Origin: JALHSW01 sp963720675
Lineage (GTDB): Bacteria; Actinomycetota; Acidimicrobiia; IMCC26256; PALSA-555
Assembly: GCA_963720675.1 (NCBI GenBank)
Contig: CAVRGH010000005.1
Location: 248,001-312,000 of the forward strand
DNA length: 64,000 nt
Reading direction: 5' to 3'
A model generated the notes under the pieces. That model ran no database searches and had not been told where the DNA came from. It was given only the letters and a program-made list of their open reading frames with translations. The position numbers and the translations under genes were made by a program. This document shows positions 1 through 8,123 of this stretch, piece by piece (the first letter of the stretch is position 1; each line of letters begins with the position of its first letter).

Positions 1-129
1 GGGGCCGTGGTGCGGCCGATCGAGCCCTCGATCACGCGTCGAGTGGCGATCGTGCGGCGGTCGGGACCGGTGTCGCCGGCCGCCGAAACGTTCCTGGCGA
101 TCACTCGGGGTACGCCATCGACAACGTGA
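1..129 (+). CDS. LysR-family regulator, C-terminal fragment
   Basis: Frame 1 is open from the window edge to a TGA at 127-129 and encodes about 42 residues. The stretch RRVAIVRRSGPVSPAAETFL resembles the last strand and helix of the LysR substrate-binding domain, where a basic strand is followed by a Pro-Ala-Ala-Glu-x-Phe-Leu helix. The DNA-binding N-terminus lies outside the window. The call rests on this short tail alone, so it is tentative; a one-base error could also move the stop. Confidence 0.5.
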   Translation, partial: GAVVRPIEPSITRRVAIVRRSGPVSPAAETFLAITRGTPSTT

Positions 130-298
130 TCGCGGCGCAGCTCCCGGAGGAGGCGTGCTGATCCCGGGTTGCCGCTCGAGCTCCCGAGTGATCCGGTCAT
201 CCGGAACCGTCGCGGACCCCGAGACCGAGAACCTGCGTGGGATCACGCCGCACGACTAAGGTCCCCCGAACCACCCATCCAGACTTTGCGGAGGAGTC

Positions 299-1590
299 AT
301 GCGGGCTCGGGTAGCGGTCTTCGGCGTGCTCGTGCTGGTCGCCGGTGCGTTCGTGACGGTGGCGTCCACCGGCACCGCCGGGGCGACCGACGTCTCCACG
401 GCGGCCGAGTTCGAGACCGCGTGGGAGCTCGGCACCACGACGTCGATCGTGCTCCTCGACGACATCACGCTGGTGGGCACGGCACCGACCCGCCCGCTCG
501 GTGCGTCCGATATCACGATCGAGGGCAACGGCCACACGCTCACCGCCGCCCCCAACGACCGCGTCGTCGACTTCTTCAACCCGAGCGGCAACGGCATCTG
601 GCGCAACATCACGGTCACCGGAGGTCTCGCGGGCGGCGGCAACTCCGCGGGCATCGGCCAGGGTGGCAACCTCACGCTCGAGAACGTCGACGTGTTCGGC
701 AACACCGGCAGCAACCTCGGTGCCGGGGTCTACGCCGTCGGCGACGTGATGATCAACAACTCGAGGATCCACGACAACTCGACCGGCGGTGACGGCCCCG
801 GCGTCTACGCGCAGGGCGGCAGCATCAGGGTCACGAACTCGACGATCGGTCCGAACAATGACTCCACGGGCGGCGGCGACGGTGGCGGCCTCTGGGCCGA
901 GGACGACATCACGCTCATCGACTCCTCGGTCGTCGGCAACTCTGCGACTGACGGCGGCGGCGTCTCGGCCGGCTCCGACGTCACGCTGCTCCGGGCGACG
1001 GTCAGCGGCAACACCGCGGAGTTCGACGGTGGCGGCATCGACGCCGGCACCGACGACGACTGCGACCAACTCGACGATCAGCAACAACGTCGCTGGGAGC
1101 GGCGGCGGTGGCATCCACGGCCAGACCGCGCACGCTGATCTACAGCGATGTCGTCTCGAACAGCGCGCCGTCCGGTGCGAACCTCGACTCGACCGACACC
1201 GACATCCTCACGTCGTTCGGCTCGGTCGTCGCCGACCCACAGGGCGGCGGTCAGAACTGCGAGGGGTTCGACCCGTCGACGGCATCGCAGGGCTACAACT
1301 ACGAGTCCGGTGGGACGTCGTGCGGCTTCGGCGCCGGCCCCGGTGACGTGAGCGACGGGCCAGACCCGCAGCTCGCTGCGCTCGCAGCGAACGGTGGGCC
1401 GACCCAGACTCGCCTGCCAACGCTCACGAGCCCGCTGCTGAACAAGATCCCGGCCGCGGCATGCGGTGGTCCGAACGCCGACATCACCACCGACCAGCGG
1501 GGCATCACCCGACCCCAGCAGGGGTCGTGCGACATCGGAGCGGTCGAGGTGCTCGAGGCGATCGTGCTCACCCCTCGCTTCACCGGGTAG
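299..1590 (+). pseudogene. Secreted parallel beta-helix protein with choice-of-anchor Q end, two frameshifts
   Basis: The ATG at 299 opens a signal peptide (basic start, hydrophobic run, Ala-x-Ala near residue 28) followed by repeated short segments of the type DITLIDSSVVGNSATDGGG, the pattern of a right-handed parallel beta-helix. The reading passes from frame 2 to frame 3 near 1053-1060 and to frame 1 near 1124-1130, each time as if one base were added. The last frame ends with DQRGITRP and CDIGAVE, the hallmark of choice-of-anchor Q proteins. Such proteins are surface or secreted and of unknown ligand. Joined, it would be about 430 residues. Both shifts may be sequence errors rather than decay. 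Confidence 0.7.
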
Positions 1591-1602
1591 CGCGGGCGGC
1601 GT

Positions 1603-3393
1603 TCAGGTCAGCGGGAACACGATCGGGATCGCGATCAGCGACACAACGACCGTGAGCACGGTGAGCGGCGCGCCGAGGCGAGTGAAGTCGCGGAACCGAT
1701 AGCCACCCATCCCGAACACGAGCAGGTTGGTCTGGTAACCGATCGGCGTCAGGAACGAGCACGACGCGCCGATGAGGATCGCGATCGCGAACGGGCGGAA
1801 GTTGAGGCCCGCGTCGCCCGCGGTCGCCAGCGCGACGGGGAACATGAGCACGGCTGCGGCATTGTTCGACAGCAGCTCGGTCAGGACCATCGTCGCGAGC
1901 AGCACCCCGGCGAGGATGCCGACGTCGCCGAGTGGCTCGAAGCCGTCGACCAGGAGCTTGCCGATCTCGGCCGCGAGGCCGCTGGCCTCCATCGCGGCGC
2001 CGAGCCCGAAGCTCGCGGCGATCAGCACGATGATGTCGAAGTTGATCGCCCGACGTGCCTCGCCCGGCGTGATCGCACCGATCACGAGGCAGGCGAGCAC
2101 TGCGAGCAACGAGGCCTTCAGGAGCGTGAGGACACCGGCTCCCGAGAGCACGATGAGCGCCAGCGTGATCAGCTCGACCGCCCGCGCTCGGTTCCGGCGG
2201 GGTGGGATGCCGCCCTCCATGGCCGACACGAGCAGGAAGTCTTCGCGCCCCTGCCACCGCCGGCCGAAGTCCGTGTCGGCGACGACCAGCAGCAGGTCGC
2301 CGGGACGGAGCCGAACCTCACCCAGCTTGGCGGTCAGTCGCTCGTCGGCACGGTGGATCGCCATCACCGCGGCGCCGTACCGGGCGCGGAAGTCGACCTC
2401 TTTCAGGTTCATGCCGACCAGCGGTGAGCCTTCGGCCACCACGACCTCGAACGTTCGCGACTCGCCGCTGCTCGCAGCCAGCGAGAAGTGCCGGTGCTCG
2501 GCCGAGACCAGCCCGGAGATGCGTTGGAGGTCCAGGACGCGTGAGACGTTGCCCGCAAACGTCAGATGGTCCTCGGCGACCAGCAGCTCGTCGGGCCCGA
2601 CGGGGGCGATGATCTGGGTCGCCCGCTCGATCTCGACGAGGTACACGCCATCGAGGTTCCGCAGCCCCGCGTCCGCGACCGTGCGACCGATCAACGAGGA
2701 GCTCGCCGGCACGACCATCTCGACGGTGTAGGCGCGCTCGCCGCCGGAGTCGCTGTCGCCGGGCGACTCACGCCGGGGCAGCAGGAGCGGGGTCAGGAGG
2801 ATCAAGGCCACCACGCCGACGATGGCGACGGGTAGGCCGACCGGCGTGATCTCGAAGATGTCGAGCTGCGGTCGCCCGGCTTCCTTGAGCAGTCCCGACA
2901 CGGTGACGTTGGTCGAGGTGCCGATGACCGTGATCACGCCGCCGAAGACCGCCGCGTACGAGAACGGCATGAGGAAGCGCGACGGCGAACGACCGGTCCG
3001 TCGGCACCACGCGACGAGACGCGGAGCGATCATGCTCACCAGCGGCGTGTTCGCGATGAATCCCGAAGCGAGCGCTCCCGGGAGCGCCACTCGGGTCAGA
3101 TCGCGCCGCTCACCCGACGATTCCTCGGAGCGGCGCGCTCCGAGGATCCGCTCGGTCAGCCCGGAGAGAGCGCCGGTGGTCTCGGTAGCGCCGGCGAGGA
3201 CGTAGAGCGCGGCGACGATGATCGGTGCCTCGTTCGAGAACCCGGAGAACGCGGCGTCCGGGGTGATGACGTCGCCGATGAGCAACACGATCACGGCTCC
3301 GACCATGACCACCGACGGTTGTATGCGTTCGCTCACCAGGAGCGCGATCGTCACGATCACCACGACCAGCGTGAACCAGGCGTCGCCGCTCAT
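1603..3393 (-). CDS. SLC13/DASS-type anion permease with two RCK_C domains
   Basis: A 596-residue inner-membrane protein. Hydrophobic helices fill residues 1-215 and 400-596, and between them lie two TrkA-C (RCK_C) domains, the usual layout of bacterial SLC13-like sodium/sulfate or dicarboxylate carriers. The two signature hairpins are visible as VIGTSTNVT (about residue 160) and TPIGYQTNLLVFG (near 555). It starts 19 bases after the gatD stop, so it may be the last gene of the methyltransferase-murT-gatD run. A sulfate substrate is possible given the sulfate-reduction genes 4 kb away, but nothing in the sequence fixes the substrate. Confidence 0.85.
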   Translation of the reverse strand: MSGDAWFTLVVVIVTIALLVSERIQPSVVMVGAVIVLLIGDVITPDAAFSGFSNEAPIIVAALYVLAGATETTGALSGLTERILGARRSEESSGERRDLTRVALPGALASGFIANTPLVSMIAPRLVAWCRRTGRSPSRFLMPFSYAAVFGGVITVIGTSTNVTVSGLLKEAGRPQLDIFEITPVGLPVAIVGVVALILLTPLLLPRRESPGDSDSGGERAYTVEMVVPASSSLIGRTVADAGLRNLDGVYLVEIERATQIIAPVGPDELLVAEDHLTFAGNVSRVLDLQRISGLVSAEHRHFSLAASSGESRTFEVVVAEGSPLVGMNLKEVDFRARYGAAVMAIHRADERLTAKLGEVRLRPGDLLLVVADTDFGRRWQGREDFLLVSAMEGGIPPRRNRARAVELITLALIVLSGAGVLTLLKASLLAVLACLVIGAITPGEARRAINFDIIVLIAASFGLGAAMEASGLAAEIGKLLVDGFEPLGDVGILAGVLLATMVLTELLSNNAAAVLMFPVALATAGDAGLNFRPFAIAILIGASCSFLTPIGYQTNLLVFGMGGYRFRDFTRLGAPLTVLTVVVSLIAIPIVFPLT

Positions 3394-3412
3394 ATCCGGT
3401 CCTCGACTCTCG

Positions 3413-4174
3413 TCAGCCGCGTGCGAGTCGGCGGCGTCGGTACCAGGCGCTCAGGCCCGTGCTCGTCCCGGCTTCGAGCCGCTCGGCGCGCAGGGCGTCC
3501 TCGAGCGGTGAGGGGAGCTCCGGCAACCGACCTTCGGTCGGCGCGACCACCCACGCGAGGAGCTGATCGGCCAGCGCGGGGTTCCGCGGGAGGACGGGCC
3601 CGTGGAGGTAGGTGCCGACGAATCGCTCGGCGAGTGCACCGTCGACCCCGGAGCCGTCGCCGTTGCCACCACCGGCCACCACGCGGCCGAGCGGCTCGAC
3701 GCCGGTGCCGAGGGTCGTGCGGCCGCCGTGGTTCTCGAAGCCGGTGAGGGTGGGCGGGGGCCCCGCAGCACCCCAGTGCACCGAGGGCCCCGGCTCGACC
3801 ACCACCTCACCGATCAGGCGATCGGGGCCGGGGCGAGTGACCATGTCGACCAGACCGATACCCTCGAGCACCGCGCCGTCGGCCGTCTCGTAGCGGTGCC
3901 CGACGAGCTGGAAGCCGGCGCACACGGCGAGCACGACCGCGCCACCTGCGTGGGCCCGCACGATCGCGTCGCGCGACGCGCGCATGCCGTCGGCGGCCAT
4001 CAGCTGCTGGTCGTCCTCGCCGCCGCCGAAGAGGTAGACGTCGAGCGAGTCGGGGATCGGTTCATCGGCGCGAACCTCCACGAGCTCGGCGGGGATGCCG
4101 CGCCACGTGCAGCGCTGGACGAGCACGACCGCGTTGCCGCGGTCACCGTAGGTGCCGAGCAGCTCGGGGTACAC
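3413..4174 (-). CDS. gatD: Lipid II isoglutaminyl synthase, glutamine amidotransferase subunit GatD
   Basis: GatD supplies ammonia from glutamine to MurT, which amidates the D-Glu carboxylate of lipid II. Class I amidotransferase features are present: FGGGEDDQQ near residue 50, the nucleophile Cys85 in VCAGFQLVG, and His191 in GTYLHGP. The only in-frame start is GTG at 4174, which leaves off the first strand (LRIGLV is encoded just upstream). An ATG at 4217 overlaps the murT stop as ATGA and would restore that strand if one C in the run near 4183-4187 is an extra base. I regard 4217 as the likely true start. Confidence 0.9.
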   Translation of the reverse strand: MYPELLGTYGDRGNAVVLVQRCTWRGIPAELVEVRADEPIPDSLDVYLFGGGEDDQQLMAADGMRASRDAIVRAHAGGAVVLAVCAGFQLVGHRYETADGAVLEGIGLVDMVTRPGPDRLIGEVVVEPGPSVHWGAAGPPPTLTGFENHGGRTTLGTGVEPLGRVVAGGGNGDGSGVDGALAERFVGTYLHGPVLPRNPALADQLLAWVVAPTEGRLPELPSPLEDALRAERLEAGTSTGLSAWYRRRRLARG

Positions 4175-4213
4175 GAGCCCGATGCGTAGGGCCGAAGTGC
4201 GGGGACGGGGCGC

Positions 4214-5458
4214 TCATCGGTGCTTCTTGTACAGGGCGGAGAACTGGGTGTACGACGCGATGATGCTCACGTCGTCGCGGTCCAGTCGCCGCGCCGCGGC
4301 GAGGGGATCGACGTCGACGAGATGCTCGACGCCCGCGTACCGGAGGCGCACGGCGACGTCGAGCCGCCGCTCACCGGATGCGGCCGCAGGGTGGCCGACC
4401 AGCCACTCGTAGGGGACGTCCCACAGCCACGACGGATCCTTGCCGTCGGCGATGTGCGCGTTCACCGCGATCACGACGCCGCAGTCGGGCCGGACGGCGA
4501 CGTGGCGCAGCGCCTCGCTCCAGCCCGCGGGGTTCTTGGCGAGGATCACCGTGGCCTCGCGCACCCCGCCGAGGGGGACGCGCATGAAGCGCCCGGCGAC
4601 GGAACGGACCTCGGCCATCGCCGCGGCCGCCGTCCCGGGGTCGATCCCGAAGTGCGACGTGGCGGCGACGATCGCGAGCGCGGCGTTGTCGCGGTTCCAC
4701 GCACCGGGGAGCGCGAGCTCGATCGGGACCAGCCGGCCGTCGACCATGAGGCCGTCCTCGGTGAGGCGGTGCGGTGCTTCGGGCTGCGCGAACCCGCACG
4801 ACCGGCAGTCGAACCGGTCGGCCGACCAGTCGAGGAGCGCGCCGCACGACGGGCACGTCGCCGCATCCTGGCGCCAGCGCAGCCCGAGCTCGACCCAGGT
4901 GACCTTCGCCGGGCTCGCGGCCCACACGACGTGCGGATCCGAGGAGTTGGCCACGATCGCGAGGTCCGGATGGGCCTCGGCGACGGCCCGCCACAGGTCG
5001 CTGACGGCGTTCACCTCGCCGAAGCGGTCGAGCTGGTCGCGGCTGAGGTTGCCGAGCACGAGCAGCTCTGCCCCGAGTGGGTCGACGACCCGAGGCAGGA
5101 CTCGTTCGTCGACCTCGAGCACGGCGATGCCGGGTTCGTCGGCCGCGGCCAGCGTGGGTGCGATGCCGGACGTGAGGTTGGCGCCGGTCGAGTTGCTCAC
5201 GACGGGGGGCCCACCGTGCCGCGCCTCGGCTTCGAGTGCGACGGCCAGGAGGCGCGTGGTCGTGGTCTTGCCGTTCGTCGCCGACACGATCGCGACGCGC
5301 TGGTCGACGGCGACCTGGGCGAGGAGGTCGGGCGCGATCAGGTTCATGACGCGCCCGCTGATGGTCGCGCCCTGGCCGCGGCCGGTGAGGCGTGACGCGA
5401 CGCCCGCGGCACGCCCGGCGCCGACCGCCACTCGTGTTCGTGCCGAGCCTCGGCTCAC
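4214..5458 (-). CDS. murT: Lipid II isoglutaminyl synthase, Mur ligase-like subunit MurT
   Basis: MurT activates the glutamate of lipid II with ATP; with GatD it makes D-isoglutamine in peptidoglycan. The 414-residue product has the Mur ligase P-loop ATNGKTTTTR (59-68), a four-cysteine zinc ribbon inserted in the central domain (Cys202, 205, 218, 221), and ends in the MurT C-terminal domain (DUF1727). The GTG at 5458 forms a GTGA overlap with the stop of the upstream methyltransferase and gives the expected start (SRGSARTRVAVGAGRAAG), so it is preferred over an ATG 37 codons later. Confidence 0.93.
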   Translation of the reverse strand: MSRGSARTRVAVGAGRAAGVASRLTGRGQGATISGRVMNLIAPDLLAQVAVDQRVAIVSATNGKTTTTRLLAVALEAEARHGGPPVVSNSTGANLTSGIAPTLAAADEPGIAVLEVDERVLPRVVDPLGAELLVLGNLSRDQLDRFGEVNAVSDLWRAVAEAHPDLAIVANSSDPHVVWAASPAKVTWVELGLRWRQDAATCPSCGALLDWSADRFDCRSCGFAQPEAPHRLTEDGLMVDGRLVPIELALPGAWNRDNAALAIVAATSHFGIDPGTAAAAMAEVRSVAGRFMRVPLGGVREATVILAKNPAGWSEALRHVAVRPDCGVVIAVNAHIADGKDPSWLWDVPYEWLVGHPAAASGERRLDVAVRLRYAGVEHLVDVDPLAAARRLDRDDVSIIASYTQFSALYKKHR

Positions 5459-6240
5459 GGGCGACGCTCGCACCAGTAGGCGTCGACCCGGTAGGGGATC
5501 GCGAGCTCCGTGCGGCCGGCGGTGGCGGGGTTGGTCGCGAGCAGCTCCCGGATCTCGTGCAGCACCGCGTTGCGCTCGGCCTCGGGCAGGACGGCGACGT
5601 GGCTGACGGACGCGAACCGGGCGACGACGTCGTCGGGGGACAGCACCTGTTCGTGGCGAAAGGTGCGTTCGTGGAGCGTGGCGAAGCCGCGGCGTTCGCC
5701 CAGGGCGGAGTCGCTCCAGCGCTCGTGGTCGCGCCACGGCGCCCGCTTCTCGACGCGGTCCATGATCGACCACAGGTCGTCGACCCACTGTGGTGAGCGC
5801 TCCCGCGCGTTCCAGATCAACCCGACGTGCCCGCCCGGGCGCACGACGCGCGCGAGCTCCGCGAACGCGCGGTCGGCATCGAACCAGTGGAAGGCCTGGG
5901 CAACCGTCACGGCGTCGAGCGAAGCGTCGGTGAAGGGCAGTGCCTCGGCCGTCGCGGCGAGGGTCGGCACACCGGGGAGCGTGCGCTCCAGCTCCTCGCG
6001 CATGCCGTCGACCGGTTCGACGGCGACGAGCGATGCGCCGGTCGGGGCGAGCAGCCGGGTGAAGATCCCGGTTCCGGCAGCCAGGTCGCAGACGCGCGCG
6101 CCGGTCCGGATCCCGCAGTGGTCGACGAGCCATGCGACCGCGTCGGGCGGGTACGACGGACGGGCCCGCGCGTATGCGCTCGCGCCGGCGTCGAACCCGC
6201 GCTGAGCGACGTCGTGGACGGTCGTGTCGGAGGCTCCCAC
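5455..6240 (-). CDS. Class I SAM-dependent methyltransferase
   Basis: A 261-residue methyltransferase of the Methyltransf_11/UbiE-like fold. Motif I is VCDLAAGTGIFTRLL (50-64), the acidic end of strand 2 is in VAVEPVDGM, and the post-motif III region reads ARVVRPGGHVGLIW. No substrate can be read from the sequence. The start is taken as GTG 6240 because no ATG precedes the conserved N-terminal helix; the frame stays open much further upstream but there it runs antisense to two other genes. It overlaps murT by four bases, so the two are probably translated together, although a cell-wall role is only inference. Confidence 0.8.
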   Translation of the reverse strand: MGASDTTVHDVAQRGFDAGASAYARARPSYPPDAVAWLVDHCGIRTGARVCDLAAGTGIFTRLLAPTGASLVAVEPVDGMREELERTLPGVPTLAATAEALPFTDASLDAVTVAQAFHWFDADRAFAELARVVRPGGHVGLIWNARERSPQWVDDLWSIMDRVEKRAPWRDHERWSDSALGERRGFATLHERTFRHEQVLSPDDVVARFASVSHVAVLPEAERNAVLHEIRELLATNPATAGRTELAIPYRVDAYWCERRP

Positions 6241-6281
6241 TGGACCGATGTTGCCACGACCCGTCGGGAGGTCGGTCCCGA

Positions 6282-7298
6282 TCAGGCCGCGAGCGAGAAC
6301 AGGTCGAGGACCTCGCCGGTGCGGGCCACCACCGTGACGCTCAGGCCCGTGTCGGTGGCGTCGATCCACAGGAAGTGGTGGCGCTTCTTCCAGGCGGTCC
6401 GGGTAGGGGTCGCGGTGCAGGTCCCGCTGTCGTACAGCGGCGCACCACCACCGCCGGTGACGAGGTACGGCACGGTGTGGTCGCCGGCCGTGCGGTCGAA
6501 GTGCTCGTAGAGGTGGTCGTGGCCCTGCAGCACGAGGTCGGCGTGGGCGTCCAGCGCCGGGACCCACTGCGCGATGACCGTCGCGTTGTTGCCGTGGGGA
6601 CCGCACGACCACGCCGGGTGGTGGAACAGCACGACGCGCCAGTCGAACGTGCCCGCGACCAGTCGGTCGGCGAGCCACGTCGTCTGGGTCTGCGTGATCG
6701 CGTTGGAGTCGGCGAAGAGCAGCTGCACGGTCACCGAGCCCTGGGTGACGTCGCGCTCGTAGGCTCCGGTGCCCGGCACGTCGGCGGTGATGCCGAGGTG
6801 TGCGAGCTCGTCGGCTCCGTGGCCGGTCTGCACGTCGTGGTTCCCGAGCGCCGGCCAGAACGGTCGGGGCGCCAGCGCGGCGTACGGCGTGTCGATCGCG
6901 GCCGCGTAGTCCGCGGGGTCGCCGTCGGGGTACACGTTGTCGCCGGCGGTGAGGACGGCGTCGACGCGGTGCGTCGTGGCCCAGCTCGCGATCTGGTCGG
7001 CCACCTGCTGCTGGGTGACGCTCGCGTTGCCCGCGTCGCCCACCACCGCGAACCCGAGCTCGTCGGGCAGCGGTGGACCCGTTGTGGTGGTGGTCGTGGT
7101 GCTCGTGGTCGTGCTCGTGCTGGTCGAGGTGCTGGTCGTGGTCGACGTGCTCGTGCTCGTACTCGACGAGGTGCTCGTCGAGCCCGATCCCGTCGACGTC
7201 ACCGGGACGCAGCCGACGGCCAAGAGGGCCAGGAGGGCGAGGACGGCAAGCGCCGCACGGTTGGCGGCACGGGTGGGGGGCACCCGGCGGGGGATCAC
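6282..7298 (-). CDS. Lipoprotein metallophosphatase (calcineurin-like)
   Basis: A 338-residue exported phosphoesterase. A signal peptide ends in the lipobox LLAVGC (Cys30), then a Ser/Thr-only linker of about 40 residues (33-73), then a calcineurin-like domain. All metal-binding blocks are seen: GDAGN (Asp88), GDNVY (Asp120), GNHD (152-155), FHHP and GHDHLYE. It resembles secreted purple-acid-phosphatase-like enzymes; the natural substrate is unknown. The low-complexity tether would hold the domain away from the membrane. It lies 41 bases upstream of the methyltransferase on the same strand. Confidence 0.88.
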   Translation of the reverse strand: MIPRRVPPTRAANRAALAVLALLALLAVGCVPVTSTGSGSTSTSSSTSTSTSTTTSTSTSTSTTTSTTTTTTTGPPLPDELGFAVVGDAGNASVTQQQVADQIASWATTHRVDAVLTAGDNVYPDGDPADYAAAIDTPYAALAPRPFWPALGNHDVQTGHGADELAHLGITADVPGTGAYERDVTQGSVTVQLLFADSNAITQTQTTWLADRLVAGTFDWRVVLFHHPAWSCGPHGNNATVIAQWVPALDAHADLVLQGHDHLYEHFDRTAGDHTVPYLVTGGGGAPLYDSGTCTATPTRTAWKKRHHFLWIDATDTGLSVTVVARTGEVLDLFSLAA

Positions 7299-7397
7299 GA
7301 CACCACGAGCGTGCCACGGGGCAATGCCGCCGGCAACGATCCGGCGTGCGGCCGGGCCCCGTATGGGGTGTCGGGTCGACGCCCCACCGTGAACGGA

Positions 7398-8123
7398 TCA
7401 ACTGTGGAGGCCGCACTCCCGCTTGTCGAAGTCGGACCAGCGACCCGCACGCGGATCCTCGCCCTCCTCGACCGGCCGCGTGCACGGCCAGCAGCCGATG
7501 GACGCGTAGCCCTTGTCGGCGAGCGGGTGCACGGGGAGCTCGCGCTCGGCGGTGTACCCGGCGACGTCGGCGTCGGTCCACGTGGCGATCGGGTTGACCT
7601 TCACGAGGTCGCGCGCGATGTCGTAGTGCACGACCGGGGTCGACACGCGGGTCGCGGTCTCGGCTCGGCGCAGACCGGTCATCCACGCGTCCTTGCCCTC
7701 GAGCGCACGGGCCATGGGTTCGACCTTCCGCACGCGGCAGCACGCGTCCGGGTCGGCGAGCCAGCGGTCGTCGCGGGGCACGTCGGGTTCCAGGGTGCGG
7801 AGGTTGAGGTCGTACCGGGCGCGCACCGCCTCGACGTACCAGAGCGTCTCGGCGAAGTGGTACTGGGTGTCGAGGAACACGACCTCGACCCTGGGCGCCA
7901 CCTGCGACGCGAGGTCGATCAGCACGCAGTCCTGGAACGATGCCGCGAGCACGAGGCCGTCGCCGAAGCGGTCGGCCGCCCACTCGATGGCGGCGGTCGC
8001 GGGACGGTGCTCGAGGTCGGCGTTGACCGCCTGGAGCTCCGCGAGGTCCGGGACCGAGCCAGACGGAGGGTTCGCGTCCGGGGCATCCCCGGCTGCAGCG
8101 AGCGACTCGGACAGGAGGGTCAC
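7398..8123 (-). CDS. cysH: Thioredoxin-dependent APS reductase
   Basis: Reduces adenylyl sulfate to sulfite in assimilatory sulfate reduction. The 241-residue product has the PP-loop reductase fold and the paired cysteines that bind a 4Fe-4S cluster in APS-type enzymes (Cys128-Cys129 in DACCRVRK, Cys211 and Cys214 in GCWPCTRP), plus the catalytic Cys237 in the ECGLH tail. These cysteines argue for APS rather than PAPS as substrate. Start GTG 8123 forms a GTGA overlap with the stop of the sulfite reductase gene; an upstream in-frame GTG at 8132 is possible. Its product feeds the neighbouring sulfite reductase. Confidence 0.93.
   Translation of the reverse strand: MTLLSESLAAAGDAPDANPPSGSVPDLAELQAVNADLEHRPATAAIEWAADRFGDGLVLAASFQDCVLIDLASQVAPRVEVVFLDTQYHFAETLWYVEAVRARYDLNLRTLEPDVPRDDRWLADPDACCRVRKVEPMARALEGKDAWMTGLRRAETATRVSTPVVHYDIARDLVKVNPIATWTDADVAGYTAERELPVHPLADKGYASIGCWPCTRPVEEGEDPRAGRWSDFDKRECGLHS

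Noticed and set aside
7075..7200. Repetitive GTG/GTC stretch resembling a repeat array or microsatellite
   Set aside because: It encodes the Ser/Thr linker of the lipoprotein phosphatase in frame; no spacers, so not CRISPR.
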